Part shown: piece by piece, positions 29,872 to 38,887 of the stretch
How the letters are laid out: the number at the start of each line of letters is the position of its first letter
Position numbering within the stretch: the stretch's first letter is position 1
DNA from: Nitrospirota bacterium
Lineage (GTDB): Bacteria > Nitrospirota > Thermodesulfovibrionia > UBA6902 > DSMQ01
Direction: 5' to 3'
Assembly: GCA_016208855.1 (NCBI GenBank)
Contig: JACQXF010000011.1
Location: 1 to 42,806, forward strand
Length of the DNA stretch: 42,806 nucleotides
Made by a program: the position numbers and the translations under genes
Notes under the pieces: generated by a model
Databases searched by the model: none
Seen by the model: only the letters and a program-made list of their open reading frames with translations
Told to the model about the DNA's origin: nothing

Positions 29872-30618
29872 CTAAGTAGCCTTCCTCTTAATCACTCCCA
29901 TATAGTGCGTATTAAAGATCTTAAGCCTCTCAAGGATATAACAGGCAAGCAATGAATAAGGGGCGATGAGCCGTGCAATGGGCGGGGCAAGGGTTATGCG
30001 GTTTAGGCCAATACTGCAGTTTGGAAACAGCTCATAAATCTCTTTCTTCTTTACACCCCTGACATCAGGATTTTTAGGGTTATTCATGTGATAATCATAC
30101 CAGAGGATTATGCCGTCAGGCTTTAAAACCCTCAGCATTTCTTTTGCCAGGTTCCGCTTCATGTGGGTATCTAAAATGGAAGTAAAGACAGTAAAACACA
30201 ATACGATATCAAAGGCATAATTATCATACGGCAGCTTCTCGGCATTGCCATGCCTGAACTCTATGCTGTGAGGGCTCAGCTTTCTTGCTGACTCTATTCT
30301 CTCCGGTAAAAGATCAATACCGTATAAATTTTCCGGAAGCGCGCCGTATCTGATACACTCCCTTAATATCCCTCCGTTACCGCAGCCAACATCAAGAACC
30401 TTTTTTACAGAAAGGTCGGCAATACCGTATTTAGAAAGCATATCTAAAACAGCCCTTTCTCTTTGCTGCGTCACAACAACATAGGAAGGGCTGAAAAAAG
30501 AATAAAGCTTGCTTTTTCCTGATTCGTCTCTTTTTTTATAGGCCTCTTTTATACGCGACAATTCATCCATAAGCTCAGACGCTGCCGCATCCCTTGATGT
30601 TCTTATAAGAATAAACAT
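29872..30618 (-). CDS. Class I SAM-dependent methyltransferase; its 3' end is the source of repeats R1-R5
   Basis: The ~248-residue product has VKKVLDVGCGNGGILRECIR (motif I), LYGIDLLPERIESARKL, FRHGNAEKLPYDNYAFDIVLCFTVFTSILD and LRVLKPDGIILWYDYHMNNP, a Methyltransf_11/25 type order. The start is uncertain: ATG 30618 (used here), TTG 30630, or ATG 30570 just past the upstream gene. The last ~90 residues recur in R1 and R4, and the last codons (NTHYMGVI) in R2 and R3. This is the only complete copy. It overlaps the GT2 gene upstream and so belongs to the polysaccharide transcript. Confidence 0.88.
   Translation of the reverse strand: MFILIRTSRDAAASELMDELSRIKEAYKKRDESGKSKLYSFFSPSYVVVTQQRERAVLDMLSKYGIADLSVKKVLDVGCGNGGILRECIRYGALPENLYGIDLLPERIESARKLSPHSIEFRHGNAEKLPYDNYAFDIVLCFTVFTSILDTHMKRNLAKEMLRVLKPDGIILWYDYHMNNPKNPDVRGVKKKEIYELFPNCSIGLNRITLAPPIARLIAPYSLLACYILERLKIFNTHYMGVIKRKAT
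29888..29915. repeat. Cassette repeat R5 (within the intact methyltransferase gene)
   Basis: TTAATCACTCCCATATAGTG and the next bases encode the last residues of the complete methyltransferase on the minus strand. It is the reference copy for R2-R4. All share the same 3' edge (CACTCCCA...) but differ in how far they extend into the gene. Confidence 0.8.
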
Positions 30619-31726
30619 TCCGGCCTGCAACTGCCTTCAAAACCCCAATTAAAAAGCCCGTGTTTGCAAGCAAGAAACTGAATATCTGTGACGCAACAGG
30701 CAGGCGGAGTTTATTTTTTTCAGCTATAAATCCGATAATACCTAAAAAATAAAACAACAACTGACAGTAAAGCGTTATCTTGTAAAAATAAGCCTGCTTA
30801 AACAAAAAGATATTGAGTATAAGGAAGGCGATCATAAAATACGGCGTTAGCCATCTGCATATTTTATGGGATAAAATCGCAACCGACAGTAACGGAAATT
30901 TAACAAAATTTAAAAGCTCATACCTGCTTAAAGTGCATGTTATGTTTCTAAGGGTCATCCTGATCCTCGCGTTTAACTCTCCATGCGCTGTTGAAGGAAA
31001 TATATCATATGCAACAGCCTTATCGTCATGAACAACCCTATATCCTTGGGATATTATATCCAAAGGAATAATACAATCATCCCCGTATCTGCTTTTGAAC
31101 GGCCTGAATAAATTCTTCCTGAATGCCATTATCTGCCCTGATGCAGTGTGTAAAAGCCCTAATCCACTCTCAAGCCCCCTTAGCAGTGTCTCATATCTCC
31201 AGTAAAAGCCCTGGCTTTCTGCGATGCTATCCTCGCTGCTCATAAGAATGAGTCTCCCGCTAACGCATCCAACCCTTTCATCTGCGAAATTTTGCCCGAT
31301 GTTCTTTACGGCATCTGTATCAAAGATTGTATCAGCATCGGTTAGAACAATAACTTCGCTGTTTACAAGAGGAATAACTTTATTTTGTGAATAACTCTTG
31401 CCTCCGCCTTCTGTTTTAAACAGTTTTATACGCTTATTTCTGCTTGCTGCTGTCAGCACTATTTCATCAGTCCTGTCAGTTGAGCCGTCAGAAACCACGA
31501 GTATCTCCAATAGATGCTCGGGGTACTGAAGTTCTAACAAATTTTTAAGTCTTTTTTCAATAATCCCTTCCTCATTATGGACTGTTAGGACTACTGTAAC
31601 GCTTGGAGAAAATTCTTTTTTACAGGAAGCGTTGCGCCTTATTTTGGAGAGAAAAATCAGCAGAAAAACATAGCCAGCCCATGTATGAAGCAGAATCATC
31701 AAAGCCAGCCAGAAAGGTATCTTCAT
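30575..31726 (-). CDS. Membrane glycosyltransferase family 2
   Basis: The 383-residue product has an N-terminal membrane segment (FWLALMILLHTWAGYVFLLIFL), a GT-A domain (SVTVVLTVHNEEGIIEKRLKNLL; VSDGSTDRTDEIV; the D-x-D in VIVLTDADTIFD; a catalytic E-D/ R-x-x-R-W-like area YGDDCIIPLDI), and three to four C-terminal membrane helices (ISHKICRWLTPYFMIAFLILN...). This is the layout of processive or lipid-linked-sugar GT2 enzymes. The R-x-x-R-W motif of true cellulose-synthase-like processive enzymes is not clear. It overlaps the following methyltransferase gene. Confidence 0.88.
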   Translation of the reverse strand: MKIPFWLALMILLHTWAGYVFLLIFLSKIRRNASCKKEFSPSVTVVLTVHNEEGIIEKRLKNLLELQYPEHLLEILVVSDGSTDRTDEIVLTAASRNKRIKLFKTEGGGKSYSQNKVIPLVNSEVIVLTDADTIFDTDAVKNIGQNFADERVGCVSGRLILMSSEDSIAESQGFYWRYETLLRGLESGLGLLHTASGQIMAFRKNLFRPFKSRYGDDCIIPLDIISQGYRVVHDDKAVAYDIFPSTAHGELNARIRMTLRNITCTLSRYELLNFVKFPLLSVAILSHKICRWLTPYFMIAFLILNIFLFKQAYFYKITLYCQLLFYFLGIIGFIAEKNKLRLPVASQIFSFLLANTGFLIGVLKAVAGRNVYSYKNIKGCGSV

Positions 31727-31734
31727 CTAATGCC

Positions 31735-32916
31735 TTATATCTTGCCAGCTAAAAGACCTGCTCTCCATTTTGACGTGCAAACAATCTTGGATTTATCGCA
31801 CCGATGGATATATTTTCTTGCTATACCAATGACCTCTTCCATCAGTCCTCTTTCCAGCGTAATAGGGTCAAGCCCCATATCAAGCAGATATGTATTATGC
31901 ACTTTAAGTTCATTTTCCTCTGCTTCAACGCGTGGGTTTTCCATATGCATAATCTTAACACCTGTCATCTCTGATACTAACTTGGCAAGGTCGCTGACAC
32001 GATGAGTTTCGGTCATTTGATTGATTATCTTTACCTTATCACCGTTATTAGGAGGATTATTAATAGCCAGCTCTATACATTTCACAGTATCCTGTATATG
32101 AATAAATGCCCTTGTCTGCCCTCCGCTTCCGTGTACTGTCAGGGGATGTCCAATTGCCGCCTGCATCAGGAATCTGTTTAACACTGTCCCATAATCACCG
32201 TCATAATCAAAACGATTAATAAGCCTTTCGTCCATCTTAGTTTGAACTGTGCCTGTCCCCCACACCACGCCCTGATGGAGGTCGGTTATCTTAATGAGGT
32301 CATTTTTGGCATAATACTGAAACATGATATTATCAAGACACTTTGTCATATGATAAATACTGCCTGGGTGATAGGGATAGACTATATTTGTTTCAACTTC
32401 TTTTTCATCATCATACATTTTTACATTTATATATCCCTCAGGGAGCTTTATCCCTGCTGTGCCATATCCGTAAACTCCCATTGTCCCAAGATGAACAACA
32501 TGGATATCAAGCCCTGACTCTACAATTGCACACAATAAGTTGTGGGTAGCGTTTATATTATTGTCTACTGTGTATCTTTTGTGTTTTGGAGATTTCATTG
32601 AATAAGGAGCTGCCCGCTGTTCCGCAAAATGTACTACAATATCAGGATTATAATCCTTAATTAATGACAGTAGCTGGTCATAGTCTTTTGCTGCATCAAA
32701 ATTCTTAAAATGAACAGTTTTGCCGCTTAACTCCTTCCATGCCCTTAATCTTTCCCCAACGGATGCAATTGGAGTAAGCGAGCCGCATTCAAGCTCGTTG
32801 TCAATATTTCTGCGGGAAAGATTGTCAACGATAAATACATCATGTCCTATATCGGATAAATGCAATGACGTCGGCCAACCGCAAAAACCATCACCGCCAA
32901 GGATTAATACTTTCAT
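31735..32916 (-). CDS. sqdB: UDP-sulfoquinovose synthase (SQD1/Agl3-like)
   Basis: SQD1-type enzymes make UDP-sulfoquinovose from UDP-glucose and sulfite. The 393-residue SDR has the family-specific start VLILGGDGFCGWPTSLHLSD, VDNLSRRNID, SLTPIASVGERLRAWKELSG, and HFAEQRAAPYSM, and the catalytic residues Thr145 (LGTMGVYGYG), Tyr188 and Lys192 (YHMTK), in the same arrangement as in plant SQD1. Later WGTGTVQTKMDERLINRFDYDGDYGTVLNRFL is also diagnostic. The context is a surface-glycan locus, not a lipid one, so sulfoquinovose is probably put into the polysaccharide, as in archaeal Agl3 systems. No dedicated SQDG synthase is seen. Confidence 0.9.
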   Translation of the reverse strand: MKVLILGGDGFCGWPTSLHLSDIGHDVFIVDNLSRRNIDNELECGSLTPIASVGERLRAWKELSGKTVHFKNFDAAKDYDQLLSLIKDYNPDIVVHFAEQRAAPYSMKSPKHKRYTVDNNINATHNLLCAIVESGLDIHVVHLGTMGVYGYGTAGIKLPEGYINVKMYDDEKEVETNIVYPYHPGSIYHMTKCLDNIMFQYYAKNDLIKITDLHQGVVWGTGTVQTKMDERLINRFDYDGDYGTVLNRFLMQAAIGHPLTVHGSGGQTRAFIHIQDTVKCIELAINNPPNNGDKVKIINQMTETHRVSDLAKLVSEMTGVKIMHMENPRVEAEENELKVHNTYLLDMGLDPITLERGLMEEVIGIARKYIHRCDKSKIVCTSKWRAGLLAGKI

Positions 32917-32917
32917 C

Positions 32918-33976
32918 TTATACCCTCCCCATATCTTTTAAAATCGCTTTTCTCCAATTTTTTGTTTTTATGCATGTATCACATACCGTGTCGCTACGGT
33001 AATCAGGACCTTCTGAAAATATTCTTCTTGCTTTCTGAAACTTTTCATTGTTCCAGATTACAAGAAAGTCTTTATCCTTAATATTTCCAAAATCGTCTTT
33101 TTTATAATATGCCCAACAACATGGACTAACGCCTCCATCCCAGTTAATTACTCCATGAGTCCATAACCACCTACATTTTTTTTCTTCCTCTATCCTCCGA
33201 AACTCTTTATTTTCTGGTGCCCAGTCATTGTTTGCTTTCTCGCCTGTATACCGCCCCATATCTTCAGTAATAGCCCCAACAAAAGAAATATTATCTACTC
33301 CTATTTCTCCTGCTAATTGTTTAGCTTTTTCTATTTCCGATTCGTTGTGTTTAAATACTATAAATTGCCATTCTATCTTAGGGTAAGAGCTTCCCAATTT
33401 TTGTTTTAAATCTATTATCTTTTTCATATTTGCTACAACTAAATCAAAGTCTCCACTTGCTCTGTATTGCTTATATCTCTCAAGTGACGCACCATCCAAG
33501 CTGACATAAAGATATGTTAATCTATTTTCAATCAGCTTAATCATTTCTTCTTTTTTCAGAGGAATGGACAGATTAGAACTAATAGAACTGAGCAGATTTC
33601 TCTTGGTGCATAAAGAAACCATCTCATAAATATCCTTATTTAAAAAAGGCTCACCATTATTATACAGACTTACATAGTAAATATAATCAGCGTTTCTTTC
33701 AAGTATTGATCTAAAAAGCGTTAGAGACATTCGGCCCTTATTACGTCCAACATTCCCTATCCCAGTAGGGCACAATGGGCACTTCAGATTACAGTTATTG
33801 GTTGGCTCAATTACCAAAGCTAATGGGTAATGACTAACTGTATTAGAAAAAATATAATCATTACTCGTCTTAACTAAATTTATAAGTCTTTTGCTTGAAG
33901 AACATTTTACTAAAGCATATCCATGCTTCAATCCAACTCTTGAATTTTTTAATATTTTCTTAAAATAGTATCTCAT
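32918..33976 (-). CDS. Radical SAM/SPASM-domain protein
   Basis: The 352-residue product has NNCNLKCPLCPTGIGNVGRN (C-x3-C-x2-C cluster site), MSLTLFRSILER, LYNNGEPFLNKDIYEMV and a C-terminal Cys set (CRWLWTHGVINWDGGVSPCC; DTVCDTCIKTKNWR) for auxiliary clusters. It is a paralogue of 16545-17648 with the same motif order. It follows the sulfoquinovose synthase gene region closely on the same strand. A modification of a glycan or lipid-linked intermediate is the likely job. I see nothing else in the 108 bases 33977-34084. Confidence 0.9.
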   Translation of the reverse strand: MRYYFKKILKNSRVGLKHGYALVKCSSSKRLINLVKTSNDYIFSNTVSHYPLALVIEPTNNCNLKCPLCPTGIGNVGRNKGRMSLTLFRSILERNADYIYYVSLYNNGEPFLNKDIYEMVSLCTKRNLLSSISSNLSIPLKKEEMIKLIENRLTYLYVSLDGASLERYKQYRASGDFDLVVANMKKIIDLKQKLGSSYPKIEWQFIVFKHNESEIEKAKQLAGEIGVDNISFVGAITEDMGRYTGEKANNDWAPENKEFRRIEEEKKCRWLWTHGVINWDGGVSPCCWAYYKKDDFGNIKDKDFLVIWNNEKFQKARRIFSEGPDYRSDTVCDTCIKTKNWRKAILKDMGRV

Positions 33977-34084
33977 ATGATATTTAACTTTGTAAGATAT
34001 TCTTGCTGAGAACGAAAAAATTTAAACGCAAAGTTTTTACCATTAGCCTAATATTAGCAAATAAAGGTTTTCCGAACCATCTGT

Positions 34085-35038
34085 CTATTTCGTAATAGTA
34101 CATCTAATTAACGTTAAGTAACTTCTAAAAAATCTATTTTCACCTTTTATCGTCCTAATTGGTCTCAACATTAGATTGAATCCTGCCCTTATACCCAAAG
34201 CTATAACAACAATAAGTCTAACTCCCAATTCATATGGTTTTCCGTAGTGCTTACGAAAATAATAGTATAAGCTTTTATATGAGACGAATGACAGGTCCCT
34301 GCAAGCTCCACCAGAGCTTCTACCGCCAAAATGGACTATTTCTGATTCAGGATAATAATATATTTTCCAGCCAGATTCTTTTATCCTCTTACAAAGGTCA
34401 ACATCTTCAACATACATAAAAAAGTTCTCGTCAAACATTCCGACCTGCTCAATAACATCTCTTCTGATGAGCATGCAAGCGCCTGTTATAAAATCAACTT
34501 CAAGCGCTTTATTTGCTTCAGATTGAAAGTGCGATTTAACTGTATGGCCAAACAGACCATATCTCAAGGCGACTGTCTTAAGAAATGTAGGGAATAAGCC
34601 TTTCAATCTAAACATTCTTAAAAAAACATACCATAGATTAGGGAGGGTGCTGACAGAGGGTTGCGTAGTTCCATCGTCATTCAGAAGCCTCGGGCCTATC
34701 ATTCCTATCGTTGGGTATTCCCCTATAAAGTTTATCATTATATTTATTGCATTAGGTTTAATTTCTGCATCGCTGTTCAGCAATAAAATATATTGCCCTC
34801 TTGATATGGTAATGCCTTGATTATTTGCCTTGCCAAAACCTAAATTTTCCTTATTTTCTATTAAGCGAACCATAGAAAAAGTTTTTTTAATCATCTCGCT
34901 GCTCCCATCGGTTGAAGCATTATCCACTACAATGATTTCGCTGCAAGTAGGCAAGTTGCTTAAAACAGAACGTATACAGGCTTCCAATAGGCCAATGGTG
35001 TTATAGCTAACAATAACTACTGATAGGAGAGATTCCAT
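34085..35038 (-). CDS. Glycosyltransferase family 2 (rhamnosyltransferase WbbL-like)
   Basis: The 317-residue product has LSVVIVSYNTIGLLEACIRSV, EIIVVDNASTDGSSEMI, the D-x-D in YILLLNSDAEIKP, then ITGACMLIRRDVIEQVGMFDENFFMYVEDVDLCKRIKESGWK, which is the WbbL/RfbN-type signature. The C-terminal ~70 residues are basic and aromatic and may contact the membrane. Its ATG directly follows the stop of the polymerase gene, so the two are coupled. Transfer of rhamnose or a similar deoxysugar is inferred. Confidence 0.9.
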   Translation of the reverse strand: MESLLSVVIVSYNTIGLLEACIRSVLSNLPTCSEIIVVDNASTDGSSEMIKKTFSMVRLIENKENLGFGKANNQGITISRGQYILLLNSDAEIKPNAINIMINFIGEYPTIGMIGPRLLNDDGTTQPSVSTLPNLWYVFLRMFRLKGLFPTFLKTVALRYGLFGHTVKSHFQSEANKALEVDFITGACMLIRRDVIEQVGMFDENFFMYVEDVDLCKRIKESGWKIYYYPESEIVHFGGRSSGGACRDLSFVSYKSLYYYFRKHYGKPYELGVRLIVVIALGIRAGFNLMLRPIRTIKGENRFFRSYLTLIRCTITK

Positions 35039-36307
35039 TTATACTTTTTGTAATCCTACCGCCGATGTTCTCACTGATTCAATCGATTTAAGGCGATAAA
35101 CTAAAGCAATCATCATCATAATAACAGGAGATATAAGTATTTCAGCATTTACGCTTAATATTATGGAGGCTATAAAGATTCCAATAAGACCTAATGATAA
35201 TTTCTGAGCAAAATAGTGGTTTGTTCTAAAATAAATCCTTAATAATTGTTTTAAAGTTAGCAAAAATATAACTATAAAGAGAAATGTTCCCACAAAACCT
35301 ATTCTTAGCAGCATCGAATAAATATTATTATGTATATAATGTTTTTCACCCCAAAAAGGAGAAAATTCTTTCACAGTGGTTAATGCACCTTCATGCCCTA
35401 TCAAGCTGTAGATTGTGCCTCCAAGCCCATTTCCTAATATCGGGCTTTTAGATAAGACCTCAGAATTAATAATCTGCATTTCTAATAACCTTATTTCTGC
35501 TCCTGTCGTACTTGCAAATTCAGATATGGAACTGACCCTTTCATAGACGCTTTCAAAGAGATGCACATCAAGTTTTTCAGAAAAAGTATCAACCACAAAA
35601 AATACAACTAAAGATATTGTAATCCCTCTAAGCACTGCCTTAAGTTGTATTTGCTTCTTATACATTGTCAGAGAAAATATTATCAGTAGCCCAATGAATA
35701 AAGCAAAGTACCCTGTCCTAAACAAAGCAAGAAGGAAACTTAAAGAATAAATTATTAATAAAATATATACAAGAACCTTCTTCCTTAACGTCTTGTAAAC
35801 AGAGATACTTAATAATATCCCGAATATCGATAAGTTTTGTGACCAACCACGAACCCCAGACTGTAGAAGTTCAAGTTCTCCTTGCAGAATTCTAAATATA
35901 AACGACATTATATCCACGATGCCAATAATCGCGAATAAGACAAATAATCCCATCATGAGCGAGTAAATTTGTTTTTCATCTTGAATTACTAGAAGAGTCA
36001 TAAAGAATATAGAGATTGCAAGGGAATATTTAAATAAATCACCAAATACATATTTGATATCATTTTCTTTATATAGCCCCCAAAGAAAAGATAGCAAGAT
36101 AATAAATAGCAAAGTTAAAAATAGCTTATTTAATGGTGATGCTATTAAGTAAGCTATATTAGTCTTGTTTTTATTTACAACCGCTTTCATAAAAAAAATC
36201 ATGAAAACCGTAATTATAAATAACCCTTGGGTAATACCAATTAAAATAAGATTTTCTGTAAGATAACCAAGACCAAAATATAGACCTAAAAAAGATAGTA
36301 TTACCAT
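35039..36307 (-). CDS. O-antigen polymerase/ligase family membrane protein (Wzy-like)
   Basis: The 422-residue product is almost entirely hydrophobic, with about ten to eleven membrane helices. A large periplasmic loop before the last helices contains ILGNGLGGTIYSLIG and KHYIHNNIYSMLLRIGFVG, matching the H-N-x-Y-x-x-L-x-x-x-G motif of the Wzy_C/O-antigen ligase superfamily. It may polymerise repeat units, or ligate the finished glycan to its acceptor. A second protein of the superfamily is encoded at 38880-40832, so both jobs could be covered. It sits between a methyltransferase and the GT2 gene. Confidence 0.87.
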   Translation of the reverse strand: MVILSFLGLYFGLGYLTENLILIGITQGLFIITVFMIFFMKAVVNKNKTNIAYLIASPLNKLFLTLLFIILLSFLWGLYKENDIKYVFGDLFKYSLAISIFFMTLLVIQDEKQIYSLMMGLFVLFAIIGIVDIMSFIFRILQGELELLQSGVRGWSQNLSIFGILLSISVYKTLRKKVLVYILLIIYSLSFLLALFRTGYFALFIGLLIIFSLTMYKKQIQLKAVLRGITISLVVFFVVDTFSEKLDVHLFESVYERVSSISEFASTTGAEIRLLEMQIINSEVLSKSPILGNGLGGTIYSLIGHEGALTTVKEFSPFWGEKHYIHNNIYSMLLRIGFVGTFLFIVIFLLTLKQLLRIYFRTNHYFAQKLSLGLIGIFIASIILSVNAEILISPVIMMMIALVYRLKSIESVRTSAVGLQKV

Positions 36308-36336
36308 TTAAAACTTACCAGCTTTTAGTTGAAATC

Positions 36337-37386
36337 CTATGCTTTCTTTGCTATTAAAACTATCTCTTCGCCAGCCTGAGGTATAAACTGCAAGATCATC
36401 CATTCTACAAGTTGGACTCCCCAGCACAGCATACGAATAATCCATGAGCGCTTAATACCGGTGGCGTATTTTTCTGTACGACGAATAAACCAGCTTGCAA
36501 TAAACATCCACTCTGCCCCTCGGATAGTAGTAAATGCATTAATTCTTCTAAAGCCCCCTTTCTCTATAAGATATTGCAACGAAGGCATTGCAAAAAGATG
36601 CAAATGCCTTGGCGGATCTAAATGAACAAACGCCTCTTTAAATATTCTATGCCCTAAGCTTCTACTATTCGGAGTAGTTATCACCAAATACCCATCTTGT
36701 TTGAGGATACGATAACACTCGGATAAAAGCTCTAAAGGATTATAGACATGTTCAATGACATGACTCATAACAATAGCGTTGAAACAGTTGTCGTTATATT
36801 CTTGGTCTTTCAGGCTGCCAAGGCGCACCTGTAGACCTTTACTTCTTGCATTGTTAACCCCTAAATGATCAGAATCTATACCCTCGACTTTCCAGCCAAG
36901 ATTTTGCATCTGCTTCAGCATTTTTCCGCTACCACATCCAACTTCCAGGAGACGTCCATCTATCTTAGGAGGTAAATACATAACGCTACCATCTGCTTCT
37001 GCCCGTAAACCTGGATGAAGAGAAATGACGATACCTATAAATTTCTTCCAAGCCGCTGTTGTATTCTTGTTGTAGCCATATTTATATGCTGTGTAGCCCT
37101 CTTTGAACAAATAAAATAGCCGACGGCCTAATGTATTAGAAGCATTTACATCTTGATGGGTATAGTAATTCTGATATGCCTTACCTATATCTTCCTCAAG
37201 AGGCATTGGGTCAAGCCATATTAGACCACATTCTTGATTAGGGCATCTCAACATATTCCATTTACCATATACACCAAAAAGACGATCTTGCAAGTCACTG
37301 TAGAGAGGAACTCCCTTAGAGTTGCATAGATAGCATGACGTACATGGACGACTTTGAATAAGATTTTTATCTTGCTTCATTTTCAT
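36337..37386 (-). CDS. Class I SAM-dependent methyltransferase with Cys-rich N-terminus
   Basis: The 349-residue product has an N-terminal zinc-type element (PCTSCYLCNSKG...LRCPNQECGLIWLDPMP). It is followed by a helical region and a Rossmann methyltransferase domain from about residue 140: GRLLEVGCGSGKMLKQMQ, GWKVEGIDSDHLGVNNARSKG, FNAIVMSHVIEHVYNPLELLSECYRILKQDGYLVITTPNS. This layout (Methyltransf_23 with a zinc ribbon before it) is common in O-antigen loci. Its start overlaps the end of the flippase gene by 20 bases. Confidence 0.88.
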   Translation of the reverse strand: MKMKQDKNLIQSRPCTSCYLCNSKGVPLYSDLQDRLFGVYGKWNMLRCPNQECGLIWLDPMPLEEDIGKAYQNYYTHQDVNASNTLGRRLFYLFKEGYTAYKYGYNKNTTAAWKKFIGIVISLHPGLRAEADGSVMYLPPKIDGRLLEVGCGSGKMLKQMQNLGWKVEGIDSDHLGVNNARSKGLQVRLGSLKDQEYNDNCFNAIVMSHVIEHVYNPLELLSECYRILKQDGYLVITTPNSRSLGHRIFKEAFVHLDPPRHLHLFAMPSLQYLIEKGGFRRINAFTTIRGAEWMFIASWFIRRTEKYATGIKRSWIIRMLCWGVQLVEWMILQFIPQAGEEIVLIAKKA

Positions 37387-38887
37387 TTCTCAAAATTAAA
37401 GGTTTCAGGACTTTACAAGCTGTCATCCTTTCATCATGACTCAATACTAAAAACCATGAAGCAATACTAAATACAAGAAACATCACTAAAACAAATATCC
37501 ATTTAATAAGAATATCATGTAGCAAAGCACCAAAAACTATAGTAAGTAATGCTATCACAAGAACAAATATCATATTCCGCGTGAATAGTGTTTTATTAAG
37601 AAAAAGTCTTTTAGCCATTGAAAATAAAAGCGCTGCATCTACCATAACACGGAGCGTCCATGCAATCGCGGCTCCTTCAATGCCATACATCTTAATCAGC
37701 GTCCAAATAGCAGCGAGGTAAAAGGGACACTCTAAGAAATGTAGCTTAGCTGTAAGATCAGGCCTTCCAGCGCCTTGCACCAATGCAAAAGGAACTTGCG
37801 CCATGCTATTAATTAGCAGCCCAGCGCTTAACCATTGCAGTATGTGAGTGCTTCTTTCTGCAAATTCATTGCCTAACCACAAATCAAGTCCTTCATGTGC
37901 CATAGTAATGGTAAACAACACAATAGGGAATAGTACAAGGAAGATATATTTAACGCCTCTTACGAAAAGTTGCGCGATCCTGTCTATATCCTGATTAATA
38001 AGGGTAGAAAATGCAGGAAACAAGACACCAACTAATGCCGCGGGGATTATCCAGAGCCTCGTTACAATCTCATACGGCGTAACATAGTAAGCTGCGGCAG
38101 CCACAGAAATTGTCGCACCGATCAGAAAACGGTCAAAGTATACCATAAGAGGTCCAATTATGTTGCTTATTGTCATCCATGCACCAAACTGAAACAATGG
38201 TTTTATTATCTTGGGTTTCAAGGCTATCCCATAACGCAGAGCCGGTACAACCTTAAGGCAGAATAAAAAGCTTATCAACCAAACAATCAGTCGCCCCATT
38301 GCTAAGACTGTTACTATCCAGAGAAGGCTTTTGGAAAAAGGTAAAACGAGTAGAGGCCCTAAAAAAGTAAATATACCCATTAGGATTCTAACAGGGCCTG
38401 TCAGATCAAATCGCTGATGCGCCTCCAAAAAACCACTTAGTCCTGCGGAGCTAACGACTATAGGTATAACAAATGCAAAGAGATAGAAAGATTGTAAGGC
38501 TTCAACTTGCAATGCCTTGGGAATTTTGATTATATCCTGCACCAACCATGGCGACAACAAGGCTGATATCAATGCTCCGATAACACCCAGAAAAAAGATA
38601 AGAAATAAGGCAGTCCAAAAGATATGGGGAATATCGTCAGCATGACCAGCTCCTAATTTTTCTGCCACGATTTTTGTTAATGCCCTGCCAAGTCCGAGAT
38701 CGGATAAACTGAAATACCCAATTATCGCCCATACAAGCGTCAGAATACCAAAGCGATCGATACCGATATGTTTAATTAGGACAGGTATGGTAAATACAGC
38801 TATTAAAAGTGGTAAAACATAACTACCAAGGTTCCATACTGTGTTTCGTGTAAGAGCCCGCGTATTTACCAAATCTTTGTTAGTCAT
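37367..38887 (-). CDS. Oligosaccharide flippase (Wzx-like, MATE/MOP superfamily)
   Basis: The 506-residue protein has about 12-14 membrane helices. It begins RNTVWNLGSYVLPLLIAVFT and has GIDRFGILTLVWAIIGYFSLSDLGLGRALTKIVAEKLG, the typical N-terminal Wzx pattern, with YVTPYEIVTRLWIIPAALVGVLFPAFS in the middle. It should move lipid-linked repeat units to the periplasmic face. It overlaps the polymerase-Wzz gene by 8 bases and the methyltransferase gene by 20, so all are one transcript. Confidence 0.93.
   Translation of the reverse strand: MTNKDLVNTRALTRNTVWNLGSYVLPLLIAVFTIPVLIKHIGIDRFGILTLVWAIIGYFSLSDLGLGRALTKIVAEKLGAGHADDIPHIFWTALFLIFFLGVIGALISALLSPWLVQDIIKIPKALQVEALQSFYLFAFVIPIVVSSAGLSGFLEAHQRFDLTGPVRILMGIFTFLGPLLVLPFSKSLLWIVTVLAMGRLIVWLISFLFCLKVVPALRYGIALKPKIIKPLFQFGAWMTISNIIGPLMVYFDRFLIGATISVAAAAYYVTPYEIVTRLWIIPAALVGVLFPAFSTLINQDIDRIAQLFVRGVKYIFLVLFPIVLFTITMAHEGLDLWLGNEFAERSTHILQWLSAGLLINSMAQVPFALVQGAGRPDLTAKLHFLECPFYLAAIWTLIKMYGIEGAAIAWTLRVMVDAALLFSMAKRLFLNKTLFTRNMIFVLVIALLTIVFGALLHDILIKWIFVLVMFLVFSIASWFLVLSHDERMTACKVLKPLILRNENEAR

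Noticed and set aside
29825..29876. Another heptad tract (ACTCAACTCACTTAACTCAC)
   Set aside because: It is repetitive, but the period is nearer 9 than 7 and the register is unclear.
29872..30630. Cassette repeats as attC sites of an integron
   Set aside because: The core lacks the paired R/L box layout and long symmetry of attC, the copies extend into a coding sequence, and no integron integrase is seen.
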